Shown: positions 19,255-26,837, counted from the first letter of the stretch. The stretch is DNA of 64,000 bases from Chloroflexota bacterium (GCA_005880695.1 VBGR01000048.1:1-64000); one strand, 5' to 3'. Numbers and translations: made by a program. Notes: a model not told the origin generated them from the sequence alone.

Positions 19255-19545
19255 TTGTCGAAAAGGAAGAAGTCGGGAGCGGAGTCCCCAGAGTGCGTCT
19301 GTGGACGCAAACGTTCTGACGCGGCTATCTACGTGCACCAGTCGTACAGCACCGTCTACGTCTACCACCGCTGCGAGTGTGGCAGCGAGTGGACGGAAAG
19401 CCGGAGCAAGGTCGACCGGAGCCAGCCGATCACGACGGACGAGGTACTCGAGGTCTACCAGCGCTTGGAGGCTTTCGAGGGCTCCCTTTCCGACCTGCTA
19501 CAACCGATCGCGGAGCAGAAGCCAGAGCCGAAGCCCGACAAGTAG
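19255..19545 (+). CDS. Small hypothetical protein with two CxC pairs
   Basis: 96 residues from a TTG start. A basic N-terminus is followed by CVC (residues 15-17) and CEC (41-43), spaced like a zinc ribbon, with YVYHRCECGSEW resembling a treble-clef knuckle. The C-terminal half is a predicted acidic helix (EVLEVYQRLEAFEGSLSDLLQ). No family recognised. The zinc-binding role is an inference from the cysteine spacing. Confidence 0.5.
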   Translation: MSKRKKSGAESPECVCGRKRSDAAIYVHQSYSTVYVYHRCECGSEWTESRSKVDRSQPITTDEVLEVYQRLEAFEGSLSDLLQPIAEQKPEPKPDK

Positions 19546-19560
19546 GCTGGCGCCGAGGCG

Positions 19561-21054
19561 TCAGCTGATGTCGAGGATGACGTTCTTCAGCTCGGTGTAA
19601 AGCTCGAGCGCGTACGGGCCGAGTTCGCGGCCCCAGCCGCTTTGCTTGTAGCCGCCCCATGGGTTGGCGGGGTCGGCGACGTTGTAACAGTTGACCCAGA
19701 CGGTCCCGGCGCGCAGCGCGTGGGCCACCCGGTGGGCGCGCTTTACGTCCTGGGTCCAGACCCCGGCGGCGAGGCCGTACATGCTCTCGTTCGCCTTGGC
19801 GACGAGCTCTTCCTCGCTGGCGAAGGGTATCGCCGCCAGGACTGGTCCGAAGATCTCCTCCTGAGCGATCCGCATCGTGCCTTTCACGTCGGCGAAGATC
19901 GTCGGCTTGACGAAGTAGCCGTTGGCGAGGTCGCCATCGGCGCGGGTGCCGCCAGTGACCAGCCGAGCGCCCTCCTCATTGCCGACTGTGATGTAGCCCA
20001 TGACGCGGTCGAGCTGCGCCTGCGAGACCAGCGGTCCCATCTGCGTCATGAAGTCGATGCCAGGGCCGAGCTGGATGTCGGCGGCGGTCTTGGTCAGCTC
20101 CTCGAGCGTCTGCTCGTAGACCTGCTCCTCGACGAAGAGGCGCGAGCCGGCGGTGCAGACCTCGCCCTGGTTCACGAAGATCCCCATGAAGGCGCCGCTG
20201 GCGGCGCTCTGCAGGTTGGCGTCGGCAAAGACGATGTTGGGCGACTTGCCGCCCAGCTCCAGGCTCACGCGCTTCAGGTTGCCGGTCGAGGCCTGGACGA
20301 TCTTCTTGCCCACCTCGGTGGAACCGGTGAAGGCGATCTTGTCGACGTCGGGGTGCTCGGCGAGCCGGGCTCCGGCGGTCTCGCCGAACCCGGGCACGAC
20401 GTTGAACACGCCGGCCGGAATCTCGGCCTCCTGGATGATCTCAGCGAGGAGAAGGGCCGAGAGGGGCGTCTCCTCGGCCGGCTTGAGGATCATGGAGTTC
20501 CCGCAAGCGAGGGCGGGGGCGACCTTCCAGGAGGCCATCATGAGCGGGAAGTTCCAGGGCACGATGGCGCCCACGACGCCGACCGGCTCGCGCAGCGTGT
20601 AGCTCAGGTAGCGGCCGGGGAAGGAGAGCTGGTGGGTCTCGCCCTGCAGCTTGGTCACCCAGCCCGCGTAGTAGCGGAAGGTGGCAGCCGCGATGGGGGC
20701 GTCGAAGAGGAGCGCCTCGTTGATCGGCTTGCCGTTGTCGAGGCTGTCGAGCTGGGCGAACTCAAGCACGCGCTCCTCGATGAGGTCGCCGACCTTCCAA
20801 AGCATCTTGGCGCGCTCGGAGGGTGGCAGGTCCTTCCAGACGCCGGCCTCGAAGGAGGCGCGAGCCGCCTTCACAGCGCGGTCGACGTCCTCCCGGTCGC
20901 CTTCGGCGACTTTGGCCAGGATCTCGCCCGTGGCGGGGTTGATCGAGTCGAAGGTCTTGCCGGACGCGGCCTCCACCCAGCGGCCGCCGATGAAGAGCTT
21001 CTTAGGCTGGTCTTTCAGGTAGCGGGCGATCTCGAGGTCTTCGGCGATGGCCAT
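19561..21054 (-). CDS. NAD(P)-dependent aldehyde dehydrogenase
   Basis: Oxidises an aldehyde to the acid. At 497 residues it is the standard ALDH size, with FIGGRWVEA at the N-terminus, PWNFPLMM, the nucleotide-binding FTGSTEVGKKI, the general base Glu266 in ELGGKSPN, the nucleophile Cys300 in GEVCTAG, and the C-terminal EEIFGPVL. It looks like a broad-range class 1/2-type enzyme; the substrate cannot be told. The ATG at 21054 fits the family start, whereas the frame upstream of it runs into the tRNA gene. It is convergent with the small gene at 19255. Confidence 0.93.
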   Translation of the reverse strand: MAIAEDLEIARYLKDQPKKLFIGGRWVEAASGKTFDSINPATGEILAKVAEGDREDVDRAVKAARASFEAGVWKDLPPSERAKMLWKVGDLIEERVLEFAQLDSLDNGKPINEALLFDAPIAAATFRYYAGWVTKLQGETHQLSFPGRYLSYTLREPVGVVGAIVPWNFPLMMASWKVAPALACGNSMILKPAEETPLSALLLAEIIQEAEIPAGVFNVVPGFGETAGARLAEHPDVDKIAFTGSTEVGKKIVQASTGNLKRVSLELGGKSPNIVFADANLQSAASGAFMGIFVNQGEVCTAGSRLFVEEQVYEQTLEELTKTAADIQLGPGIDFMTQMGPLVSQAQLDRVMGYITVGNEEGARLVTGGTRADGDLANGYFVKPTIFADVKGTMRIAQEEIFGPVLAAIPFASEEELVAKANESMYGLAAGVWTQDVKRAHRVAHALRAGTVWVNCYNVADPANPWGGYKQSGWGRELGPYALELYTELKNVILDIS

Positions 21055-21107
21055 GCCCCCAATGGTAGGGGCGCGAGGCGGCCCGGGTAGAATCGAGAGC
21101 TTGCCGC

Positions 21108-21182
21108 TCCGGAGTAGCTCAACGGTAGAGCAGGCGGCTGTTAACCGCAAGGTTCACGGTTCGAATCCGTGCTCCGGAGCCA
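21108..21182 (+). tRNA. tRNA-Asn (anticodon GTT)
   Basis: 75 bases including an encoded CCA. Acceptor arms TCCGGAG and CTCCGGA pair perfectly over 7 bp, with discriminator G. The D stem is GCTC/GAGC, the anticodon loop is CTGTTAA with GTT as anticodon, and the T arm is CACGG-TTCGAAT-CCGTG. The first pair of the anticodon stem (G27-A43) is mismatched. The 3' 38 bases are repeated at 24530-24567, marking this tRNA as an integration site. Confidence 0.96.
21145..21182 (+). repeat. Left attachment repeat (in tRNA-Asn)
   Basis: From the anticodon stem 3' arm (CCGC) to the CCA end of the tRNA. It is repeated with a single C-to-T change at 24530-24567. The tRNA copy is functional, as expected when the integrated element restores the tRNA 3' end. 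Confidence 0.85.
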
Positions 21183-21188
21183 AGCAAT

Positions 21189-21287
21189 TGTGCAGTTTGG
21201 GCTGAGGCGCGCCAAAAGGCCTTCGGCTGATGCACGACAGATCTTCGGTTGATGCGCGACACCTACTTCGGTTGAGCCGCGACACTC
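21189..21287 (+). repeat. Left end of IS481-type element with tandem subterminal repeats
   Basis: The end probably begins TGTGCAG at 21189, six bases after the tRNA. Four imperfect repeats of the form CTTCGGTTGATGCGCGACA follow, starting near 21196, 21221, 21243 and 21266, about 22-25 bases apart. Tandem copies of such a motif just upstream of the transposase are typical of IS481-type ends and are likely transposase binding sites. Confidence 0.65.
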
Positions 21288-21293
21288 CCGGCT

Positions 21294-22100
21294 GTGAGGG
21301 AATTGAGCGTGGCTGAGCAGAGGTACCAGGCGGTGCTGGCAGTGGTTGCCGAAGGAAGAACGGTGACCGAGGTGGCCGGGCGGTGGAGGGTGAACCCGTC
21401 AACGCTCCATAGGTGGCTGGCGCGCTACGAGCTGGAGGGCCTGGAGGGACTCGGCGACCGCTCCCACAGGCCCCAGAGCTGCCCCCACCAGATGCCCGCC
21501 GAGCTGCAGGCAGCGGTGCTCGAGCTACGCCGGCAGAGGTCCTATTGCGGCCCGCGGAGTCTGGTCCTGCAGCTGGCCAAGAAGGGGGTCGAGCCGCTGC
21601 CGTCGGAGTCAGCGGTATATCGCTGCCTGGTCCGAGCCGGCGTGGTCGAGCAGGCTCGTCGGCATCCTCGCCGGGACACCTGGAAGCGCTGGGAGCGGGG
21701 CCGGCCCATGGAGCTCTGGCAGGTCGTGCGAAGGTACGGCGTCCCCGAGCAGGTGCTGACCGACAACGGCAAGGTCTTCACCGGCCGCTACGCCCAGCCC
21801 CCAGTGGAGGTCTTATTCGACCGCATCGGCCGCGAGAACGGCATCGAGCACCTGCTCACCCAACCTCGGATGCCGACCACAACCGGGAAGGTCGAGCGCT
21901 TCCACCGCACGCTCCGGCTTGAGTTCGACACCGCCAAGGTCTTCAGGAACCTGCAACTGGCCCAGTCAGCGCTCGACGAGTGGGTGACCTACTACAACAC
22001 CGAACGGACCCACCAGTCGCTCGGCGACGTCGTCCGACTTACTTCAGTGGGTTCGGCGAAATCTGGACCAGTACGACTCTGCCTATCGCGACCTCGCTGA
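21294..22100 (+). pseudogene. IS481-family transposase with internal deletion and truncated end
   Basis: 268 codons. Residues 1-143 are the helix-turn-helix part and start of the family (EVAGRWRVNPSTLHRWL, SYCGPRSL, MELWQ). Full-length relatives continue after ELWQ with the strand carrying the first catalytic Asp and about 50 more residues; here ELWQ is joined directly to VVRRYGVPEQ, so that Asp is gone. The second Asp (LTDNGK, D157) and the Glu (GKVERFHR, E201) remain. After THQSLGD the sequence leaves the family, and the frame runs through an antitoxin-gene remnant. The deletion is in frame but the protein cannot catalyse DDE chemistry. Confidence 0.8.
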
Positions 22101-22107
22101 CAGGTGA
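22042..22107 (+). pseudogene. Remnant of antitoxin gene 3' end, cut by the IS element
   Basis: In a frame different from the transposase, the last codons read LLQWVRRNLDQYDSAYRDLADR and stop. This polar Arg/Asp/Tyr-rich helix looks like the C-terminus of a ribbon-helix-helix or AbrB-type antitoxin, the part that binds the toxin. Its TGA overlaps the GTG start of the Doc-like toxin (GTGA), the usual coupling of an antitoxin-toxin pair. The rest of the antitoxin gene is missing, replaced by IS481 sequence. Confidence 0.45.
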
Positions 22108-22505
22108 CCGCGCCAGCTGAAGCGCTGGTCAGCCTGGCCGAGTTGATGTTCATCCACACAGTCATGATCGATCGCTACGGTGGGCATATCGGCGTGCGTG
22201 ACGCTGGTCTGATCGAATCCGTGTTGGCTGCACCGCTGGCAAGCTTCGGGCGCGACCTTTACCCCAACCCATTCCTGCGAGCAGCAGTTCTTTGGCATGG
22301 CCTCATCAAGAACCACGGATTCGTCGATGCCAAAAAGAGAACGTCGACCATGGCCATGCAGAGATGGCTCCACCGCGAGGGGTTCGACCTGTTCGTGCCG
22401 CAGTCCGATCTGGTCGTCATGGCAGTCCGAATCGCGAACTCCGGGATTACGGTCGAGGAATTGGCCAACTGGCTCGAGGACAATGCCCAGCCGGTTGTGG
22501 GTTAA
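22104..22505 (+). CDS. doc: Doc-like toxin (Fic/Doc family), probably orphan
   Basis: 133 residues of the death-on-curing type. Doc toxins phosphorylate elongation factor Tu and stop translation. Family features: IGVRDAGLIESVLAAP near the N-terminus, then a central helix with HGLIKNHGFVDAKKRTST, the catalytic HxFxD motif with His71. The position after D-A, Asn in the well-studied P1 Doc, is Lys77 here. The C-terminus has the GITVEELANWL helix usual in Doc. The GTG start overlaps the stop of a truncated antitoxin remnant, so no complete partner gene is visible. Confidence 0.82.
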   Translation: MTAPAEALVSLAELMFIHTVMIDRYGGHIGVRDAGLIESVLAAPLASFGRDLYPNPFLRAAVLWHGLIKNHGFVDAKKRTSTMAMQRWLHREGFDLFVPQSDLVVMAVRIANSGITVEELANWLEDNAQPVVG

Positions 22506-22602
22506 CCGAGGACTGACGGAGCTGGCGCGCCGACCAAGCGGGCTAGCCGACGACATGCTCGCCGAGGCCGGCCGTGAGGCCTACGCTCGCTAGGCTTCCC
22601 GT

Positions 22603-23073
22603 ATGACTTCGGACGCGGTTCGGACCTTCAGGGCGCGCGCCGACGGCACGGCGTCGGGCGGCGCCGTGATCGATCTGCCTTTCGATCCCCGGAAAGCCTG
22701 GGGCGCCCGCCCTCGCTACCACGTCACTGGGACCGCCGACGGGATCTGTTTTCGGACCACGCTCGCGCAGCGCTGGGGTGCCTGGCGCATGGCGTTCGGA
22801 CCGAAGTCCTCGGCGTGTCGCCTCGCCGGTCGCGAGGCGGTTGACGTCGAAGTCTGGCTCGAAGGTCCGCAGGCCGACGACCTAGCGCCCGACATCGCCG
22901 AGGCGCTGGCGTCCCGGCCGGCGGCGCTCGCCGCATTCTCTGGACTGGCGACCTTCTATCGCAAAGGCTGGCTGCGTTGGATCGACGCCACCAAGCGCAG
23001 GCCGGAGGCTCGCTCTGCGCGGATCGCCGAGATGCTCGACCTGTTGGAGGCAGGCCAGAAACAGAACCGCTGA
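22603..23073 (+). CDS. YdeI/OmdA-type protein (DUF1905-like N-terminus)
   Basis: 156 residues. The first about 95 residues (GGAVIDLPFDPRKAWG, then PYHVTG-like, WRMAFGPKS) match the DUF1905 beta barrel, and the C-terminal helical part (LASRPAALAAFSGLATFYRKGWLRWIDATKRRPEARSAR split over two helices) matches the YdeI/OmpD-associated domain with its WIxxAKRxETR-like motif. Proteins of this kind are linked with bacteriocin or peptide tolerance, but the biochemical role is unknown. It is island cargo, 97 bases after doc; that gap holds no recognisable gene. Confidence 0.75.
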   Translation: MTSDAVRTFRARADGTASGGAVIDLPFDPRKAWGARPRYHVTGTADGICFRTTLAQRWGAWRMAFGPKSSACRLAGREAVDVEVWLEGPQADDLAPDIAEALASRPAALAAFSGLATFYRKGWLRWIDATKRRPEARSARIAEMLDLLEAGQKQNR

Positions 23074-23174
23074 AGCTCGGAGCGCTAGGTTGACCGTCGC
23101 CAGAACTCGTGAGCCATTCAGCCTAAGCGACGCGCTCGAACGCGGCTGTCTCCCTCGGCCAGTCGCTCCCCGTC

Positions 23175-23612
23175 TCAGCCTCTTGCAGTTGTCGAAGCCT
23201 GGGACATGATTCCCAGCTGCTCCATCATCTCCATTCGGTCCTGGTAGGCGTGCGACTTGACGATCTTGCCGTCACGCCCCTCGACGTAGACAGCCGCCCG
23301 AAGCGAAACACGCTTCCCGGTCGCTGGGATCTCAGGTCCATCCGGCATGCGAAAGGGCGCGGATTGAGTGCCTTCCAGCGTGGCCTCGAAGAAGGCCTTG
23401 TCTCCCTCGGCCATCAAGTTCTCCAACCTCGACCGCATATCCGGGAATGCAGCGTGCATCAGCTTCAGAAGGGCGACGAAGTCCTCGCGGCCTTTGCCGC
23501 TTCGGCCGGGGTCTGTGAATTCAACGTTAGGGTCGTGCAGCGACGCGAATTTTTCAAGATCGTGGTCGTTCAGAGCCTGCGTAGCCTCTTCGATAAGAGC
23601 CTTGATGTCCAT
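23175..23612 (-). CDS. SnoaL/NTF2-like protein
   Basis: 145 residues of the NTF2-like cone fold, with the pattern ALNDHDLEKFASLHDPNVEFTDP then FPDMRSRLENLMAEGDKAFF typical of SnoaL-like polyketide cyclase relatives. Function cannot be assigned; many are small-molecule isomerases or uncharacterised. The ATG at 23612 is chosen because a good ribosome site (GGAGGT) lies a few bases upstream. A longer frame exists but begins without one. It is the only minus-strand gene of the island. Confidence 0.78.
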   Translation of the reverse strand: MDIKALIEEATQALNDHDLEKFASLHDPNVEFTDPGRSGKGREDFVALLKLMHAAFPDMRSRLENLMAEGDKAFFEATLEGTQSAPFRMPDGPEIPATGKRVSLRAAVYVEGRDGKIVKSHAYQDRMEMMEQLGIMSQASTTARG

Positions 23613-23863
23613 TGCCCACCTCCACTCACCAAACAGGACGTCGGTGCCCTTCAGAGATTTGTGACGCAACGGCCGCCGGATCCTTCGCAGGTGCCGGCAC
23701 CAAGAACTTCGCCAGTCTACGCCCCGGCGCAGCCGCCGGCTGAATTAATCGGGCCCTCTCGTCTCCGCGCAGACCACCTCCACTCCACCTGAGGCGCCGC
23801 CGACGCGTGACCTGCCGGGTTATTACCTCAATGGGCGCTTTTCAGCCAGTTGGAGGTAAGCAG

Positions 23864-24376
23864 ATGAAGAAAGCAAGGTGGTGCCTGATCTCGGCGACCG
23901 CCCTTTGCGCCGGTGCGGCGATCCTCGGCCTCACGACGGCGAGCGCCGACCCCGGCACCGTTCTCAAGTTCGACACCATGGCTCCTGTCACCGGGCCCTA
24001 CGTCGGCAGCGCCAACCCGATCCGGGGCCTGAACGGCGGCGGCCTTCCCTGGATGATCACCGCCGGAAACGGAGTCCTGAAGCAAGACGGGCGCCTGGTG
24101 CTGCACGTTCGCGGCCTGGTGTTGGCGAATCATGCGCCGGTCCCGCCCGCGCTCCAGGGCACCAATCCGATCACCAGCTTCCGCGCCATCGTCAGCTGCC
24201 AGACCATCTCGTCCGGATCGGCCGCGGTCAGCAACGTGCGAACCGACCCGTTCCCCGCCAGCTCCGAGGGCAACGCCGACGTGGAGACGGCGGTGGCCCT
24301 GCCCAGCCCTTGCATCGCGCCGATCGTATTCGTGACCTCACCCGGCGGCGCTTGGTTCGCGGCCACCGGCAACTGA
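23864..24376 (+). CDS. Small exported hypothetical protein
   Basis: 170 residues from ATG 23864, which has a GGAGGT ribosome site 6 bases upstream. The N-terminus is a classic signal peptide: basic MKKAR, a hydrophobic stretch, and cleavage after TTASA. The mature part has a Gly-rich loop (GLNGGGLPW), a strand-rich core and a single Cys pair (ISC...SPC) that could form a disulfide. I do not recognise the family. Related short secreted proteins are frequent in soil actinobacteria and Chloroflexota. Confidence 0.65.
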   Translation: MKKARWCLISATALCAGAAILGLTTASADPGTVLKFDTMAPVTGPYVGSANPIRGLNGGGLPWMITAGNGVLKQDGRLVLHVRGLVLANHAPVPPALQGTNPITSFRAIVSCQTISSGSAAVSNVRTDPFPASSEGNADVETAVALPSPCIAPIVFVTSPGGAWFAATGN

Positions 24377-24673
24377 ACCCGGGGGAGGCCGGAGGAACGG
24401 GCGCCCGCCTCCGCCTCCTCGAGGAACAAAGGCAAGGCGAGGGAGCGGCGAGGTATTTGCGGCATGGTCGACCCTGCGAGCCGTTCGGAAAAGCAGGGAG
24501 GCGAGGGAACGGCGGGACCGTCGGGGACGCCGCAAGGTTCATGGTTCGAATCCGTGCTCCGGAGCCACCTAATTCAATACCGGGTCGGCATCTTCGGACT
24601 AGCTGCTGGAAGACGTTATCGGCGGGGCTTGGTCACAGAATGGTCACAGGGCGGCCGGTCTGGCCATCCGCTC
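24377..24673. other. Gene-free stretch holding the right island boundary
   Basis: 297 bases without a convincing gene. It contains the 38-bp tRNA-Asn repeat (24530-24567), a direct repeat of TGGTCACA at 24630 and 24641 (11-base period), and on the minus strand a short frame ending PPCDHSVTKPRR at 24616 that resembles the extreme C-terminus of some tyrosine integrases. Two similar AGGCGAGGGA-containing segments at about 24430 and 24500 may be a local duplication. Confidence 0.5.
24530..24567 (+). repeat. Right attachment repeat (tRNA-Asn 3' fragment)
   Basis: 38 bases matching the tRNA-Asn 3' end including CCA, with one difference in the T stem (CATGG in place of CACGG). There is no 5' tRNA half before it, so it cannot form a tRNA. 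It marks the chromosomal side of the island. Confidence 0.85.
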
Positions 24674-25912
24674 TCAAAGACGGAGCGAGAGGATCCAGCG
24701 AAGTGCGCCCGCCAGCGCGACCTGGAACCAGCCTGACGACCGCTGCGTCCTCGGCGCGGGCGCTTTCGGGGCGGGGTGCTCGACTGCCCACGGGATCGCC
24801 TTCTTTTCCACCGGCTGCGCACTGTGGTTGCTGTCTGCGCCGTGGATCGGGGGCCCCACCTCCGTCCCGAACACGGGCGCCACTGCCACGCCGGCCGCGC
24901 CGGCCAGCGGCTGCACGGAACGCGCCATCGCCTGGCTGACGACCTGGATCATCTCCGGCCAGGGACAGCTGAAGTCGGAGGCTGCGCCGCAGGCGTAGAG
25001 GCCGTAGTCACCGTTGCCCTCGCGCATTACGAAGTGCGTCCAGTGCACCCCGTCACGCGCGTAGCGCAGCATCTGCGCCGCCACCCAGGCTGGCGCGTCG
25101 GCGCTTTTCGGTTGCGCGCCGAACTCTCCCACCCAGAGCGGCACCTGGCCCGACCAGGAGGGCGGGTAATTGTTGCCTTCCTGGTAGTGGTGGACCGACC
25201 AGACCATGTTCGCTCCGCTGACCGCGGGCACGTCCCATCCGGCGGAGGAGATCTCCACGGCGACGAAGTGGTTGGGATCGACCGCGAGGATGGTGTCGTG
25301 CAGGCGCTGTGCGAGCTGCTGCCACTCACCCTGCGAGGGTGGGGCGGGCTCGTTGAAAAGGTCGTAGCCGGCCACGGCCGGCTCCCCCGCGAAATGGGCC
25401 GCGATCGACCGCCAGGCGGTGTTGAGCGCGTCCTGGTTGTGTTGCGCGGAGCCGCAGTCGCTCCAAATGCAGTAACCCTTGCCGGCTGACTGATCGTAGC
25501 CGCCGGAGCTGCCGCCCGGCGGGATCATCATCGTGACGATCAACCAGAGCCTGTGGGCCCGCGCCCAGGCGACATGCTGATCGGCGACCGCGAAGAACCG
25601 CGTCCGGTCGCTCGCCCACCAGGCGTAATCCATGCTCCAGCGGATCACGTTGCCGCCCCAGGCCTGGACCTTGGCGTAGTCGCTCTCGCCGTAGTTGATC
25701 GCCCCGATGTCCGGTCCGCCGCAACAGCTCAGCGCGGGCTCGTTGTTGAAGTCCTCTCCACGCAAAACGACTGTCTGGCCCGCGTAGGTGAAGTTACGGC
25801 CGCTGACCTGCAAGTAGCTCCCTGCCGCGGCCGAGCTGACCGCTGGGGGCGCCAGCCAGAGTGCGCTGGCAAGGGCCATGGCCGCCAGTCCGAACCTGTG
25901 ACTCGGGCGCAT
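24674..25912 (-). CDS. Secreted glycoside hydrolase family 5 (cellulase-type) protein
   Basis: 412 residues. The signal peptide ends near VSSAAA. A TIM-barrel GH5 layout follows: FTYAGQTVVLRGEDFNN at the first strand, RWSMDYAWW, the acid/base Glu in YDLFNEPAP, VHHYQEGN, and the nucleophile Glu in LWVGEFGAQ. Likely acts outside the cell on a beta-glucan, mannan or similar; substrate unknown. Four Cys near CCGG and CIWSDC may form disulfides. After residue about 340 comes a low-complexity linker and a Trp/Leu-rich tail that may contact the membrane. The gene ends about 107 bases from the right island repeat. Confidence 0.85.
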   Translation of the reverse strand: MRPSHRFGLAAMALASALWLAPPAVSSAAAGSYLQVSGRNFTYAGQTVVLRGEDFNNEPALSCCGGPDIGAINYGESDYAKVQAWGGNVIRWSMDYAWWASDRTRFFAVADQHVAWARAHRLWLIVTMMIPPGGSSGGYDQSAGKGYCIWSDCGSAQHNQDALNTAWRSIAAHFAGEPAVAGYDLFNEPAPPSQGEWQQLAQRLHDTILAVDPNHFVAVEISSAGWDVPAVSGANMVWSVHHYQEGNNYPPSWSGQVPLWVGEFGAQPKSADAPAWVAAQMLRYARDGVHWTHFVMREGNGDYGLYACGAASDFSCPWPEMIQVVSQAMARSVQPLAGAAGVAVAPVFGTEVGPPIHGADSNHSAQPVEKKAIPWAVEHPAPKAPAPRTQRSSGWFQVALAGALRWILSLRL

Positions 25913-25966
25913 GAGCGAACCGCGCCACCGTGAGAGCTCCGGTCAGGGCGCGCGGCGGCGCCCCGG

Positions 25967-26047
25967 TTAGGTTTTGGTAAAGATTCGGCGGCGGCCGATT
26001 GAGAAGACGAGCCCGCCCAGGAGGATCAGCAGGCCGCAGGGCTCAGT
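25967..26047 (-). pseudogene. Relic of a C-terminal surface-anchor segment
   Basis: A short minus-strand frame reads PPQTEPCGLLILLGG then LVFSIGRRRIFTKT and stops. The order of an LPxTG-like PPQTE, a hydrophobic helix and a triple Arg end is the layout of a sortase sorting signal. It overlaps the end of the upstream membrane-protein gene in another frame and has no start of its own, so it would be the leftover tail of a lost surface protein or a frameshifted extension. Low confidence. Confidence 0.3.
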
Positions 26048-26765
26048 CTGGGGTGGGGAATTTCGACACCGGCCCCCTCGTCCAGCCGTGGGCTACATTG
26101 GCTGATCGCCGGCCGGAGACGATGTTCGCGACGATCGTGACGATGAAGCAAGCGGCGCCGACCCCGATGGCCAACGGCTGGGAGGCACCCAGGGCGATGC
26201 ACACCATTGCACCCCAAGCCCCAGCTACGACCGCGACGATGATCAGCATCATGCCCGGCACGATCGTCACCGTGTGGCGGAGATCAGAAAGCAGGTGTTG
26301 GCCGGGCTCGCTGCCTTTGATGCCGAGTGTCGTCATCACGCCGCGCATGTCGTCATGTGGTGAGGTGATGAAATAATCCTTCAGCTCGGGGTGGAGCTCC
26401 AGATAGGCATGCCGGATGCGGTTCATCCCGGTTACCCAGAGACTGTCCTGATAGTTGAGCTGGCCGATGCGCGAGATGGTGGTCAGTCCGACGAATACGA
26501 CGATGCCCAGAAGTACGATCGCGGCAACGTTGAACGTCGCGCCGAAACGACCGGCTTGAGCGATGAGGGCCAGCGCGATAACGGTGCCTGAGAGAACAGA
26601 GACGAACATGTTCGCCCGGCTGTAGATGTCGGTGTAGCCCAGCGATCGGGTTGCGAGCAAGCTCCAGTGCTCTGTGGACAATATCTGCATGCTGACGCCG
26701 GCTGCTGAACCTGACCCAAGGCCAGCGACCGGCCTCTCGCCTCCGCGCGTTTGTTCGACGCCCAT
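26043..26765 (-). CDS. Membrane protein of unknown function (four transmembrane segments)
   Basis: 240 residues from ATG 26765, which follows a GGGAGG ribosome site; a longer frame lacks one. After a polar N-terminus of about 45 residues come two hydrophobic segments (MFVSVLSGTVIALALI and VAAIVLLGIVVFVGL), a polar loop of about 65 residues with RIRHAYLELHPELKDYF, and two more hydrophobic segments. The loop pattern (MNRIRHAYLE) occurs in a conserved but uncharacterised membrane protein family of actinobacteria-like organisms. Function unknown. Confidence 0.65.
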   Translation of the reverse strand: MGVEQTRGGERPVAGLGSGSAAGVSMQILSTEHWSLLATRSLGYTDIYSRANMFVSVLSGTVIALALIAQAGRFGATFNVAAIVLLGIVVFVGLTTISRIGQLNYQDSLWVTGMNRIRHAYLELHPELKDYFITSPHDDMRGVMTTLGIKGSEPGQHLLSDLRHTVTIVPGMMLIIVAVVAGAWGAMVCIALGASQPLAIGVGAACFIVTIVANIVSGRRSANVAHGWTRGPVSKFPTPD

Positions 26766-26837
26766 GTTTTGCCTCCCGTCTTCATTCAGCGGCCGCCTCG
26801 CCGGTCGGACCTTGCTGCCAGGGTAGCCTTGAGGGCC

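Larger units (their letters stand above)
21145..24567. mobile_element. Decayed genomic island at the 3' end of tRNA-Asn
   Basis: Bounded by direct copies of the last 38 bases of tRNA-Asn (21145-21182 and 24530-24567, 37 of 38 identical), the usual footprint of a tyrosine integrase. Inside are an IS481-type insertion remnant, an antitoxin remnant, a Doc-like toxin, a YdeI-like protein, an NTF2-like protein and a small exported protein. No intact integrase remains. A possible integrase tail lies just outside the right boundary at 24616-24660. The chain of broken genes suggests an old, immobile element. Confidence 0.75.

Noticed and set aside
22506-22602. Possible small gene between doc and the YdeI-like gene
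   Set aside because: A short frame ends ADDMLAEAGREAYAR but has no good start or ribosome site of its own and overlaps the end of doc.
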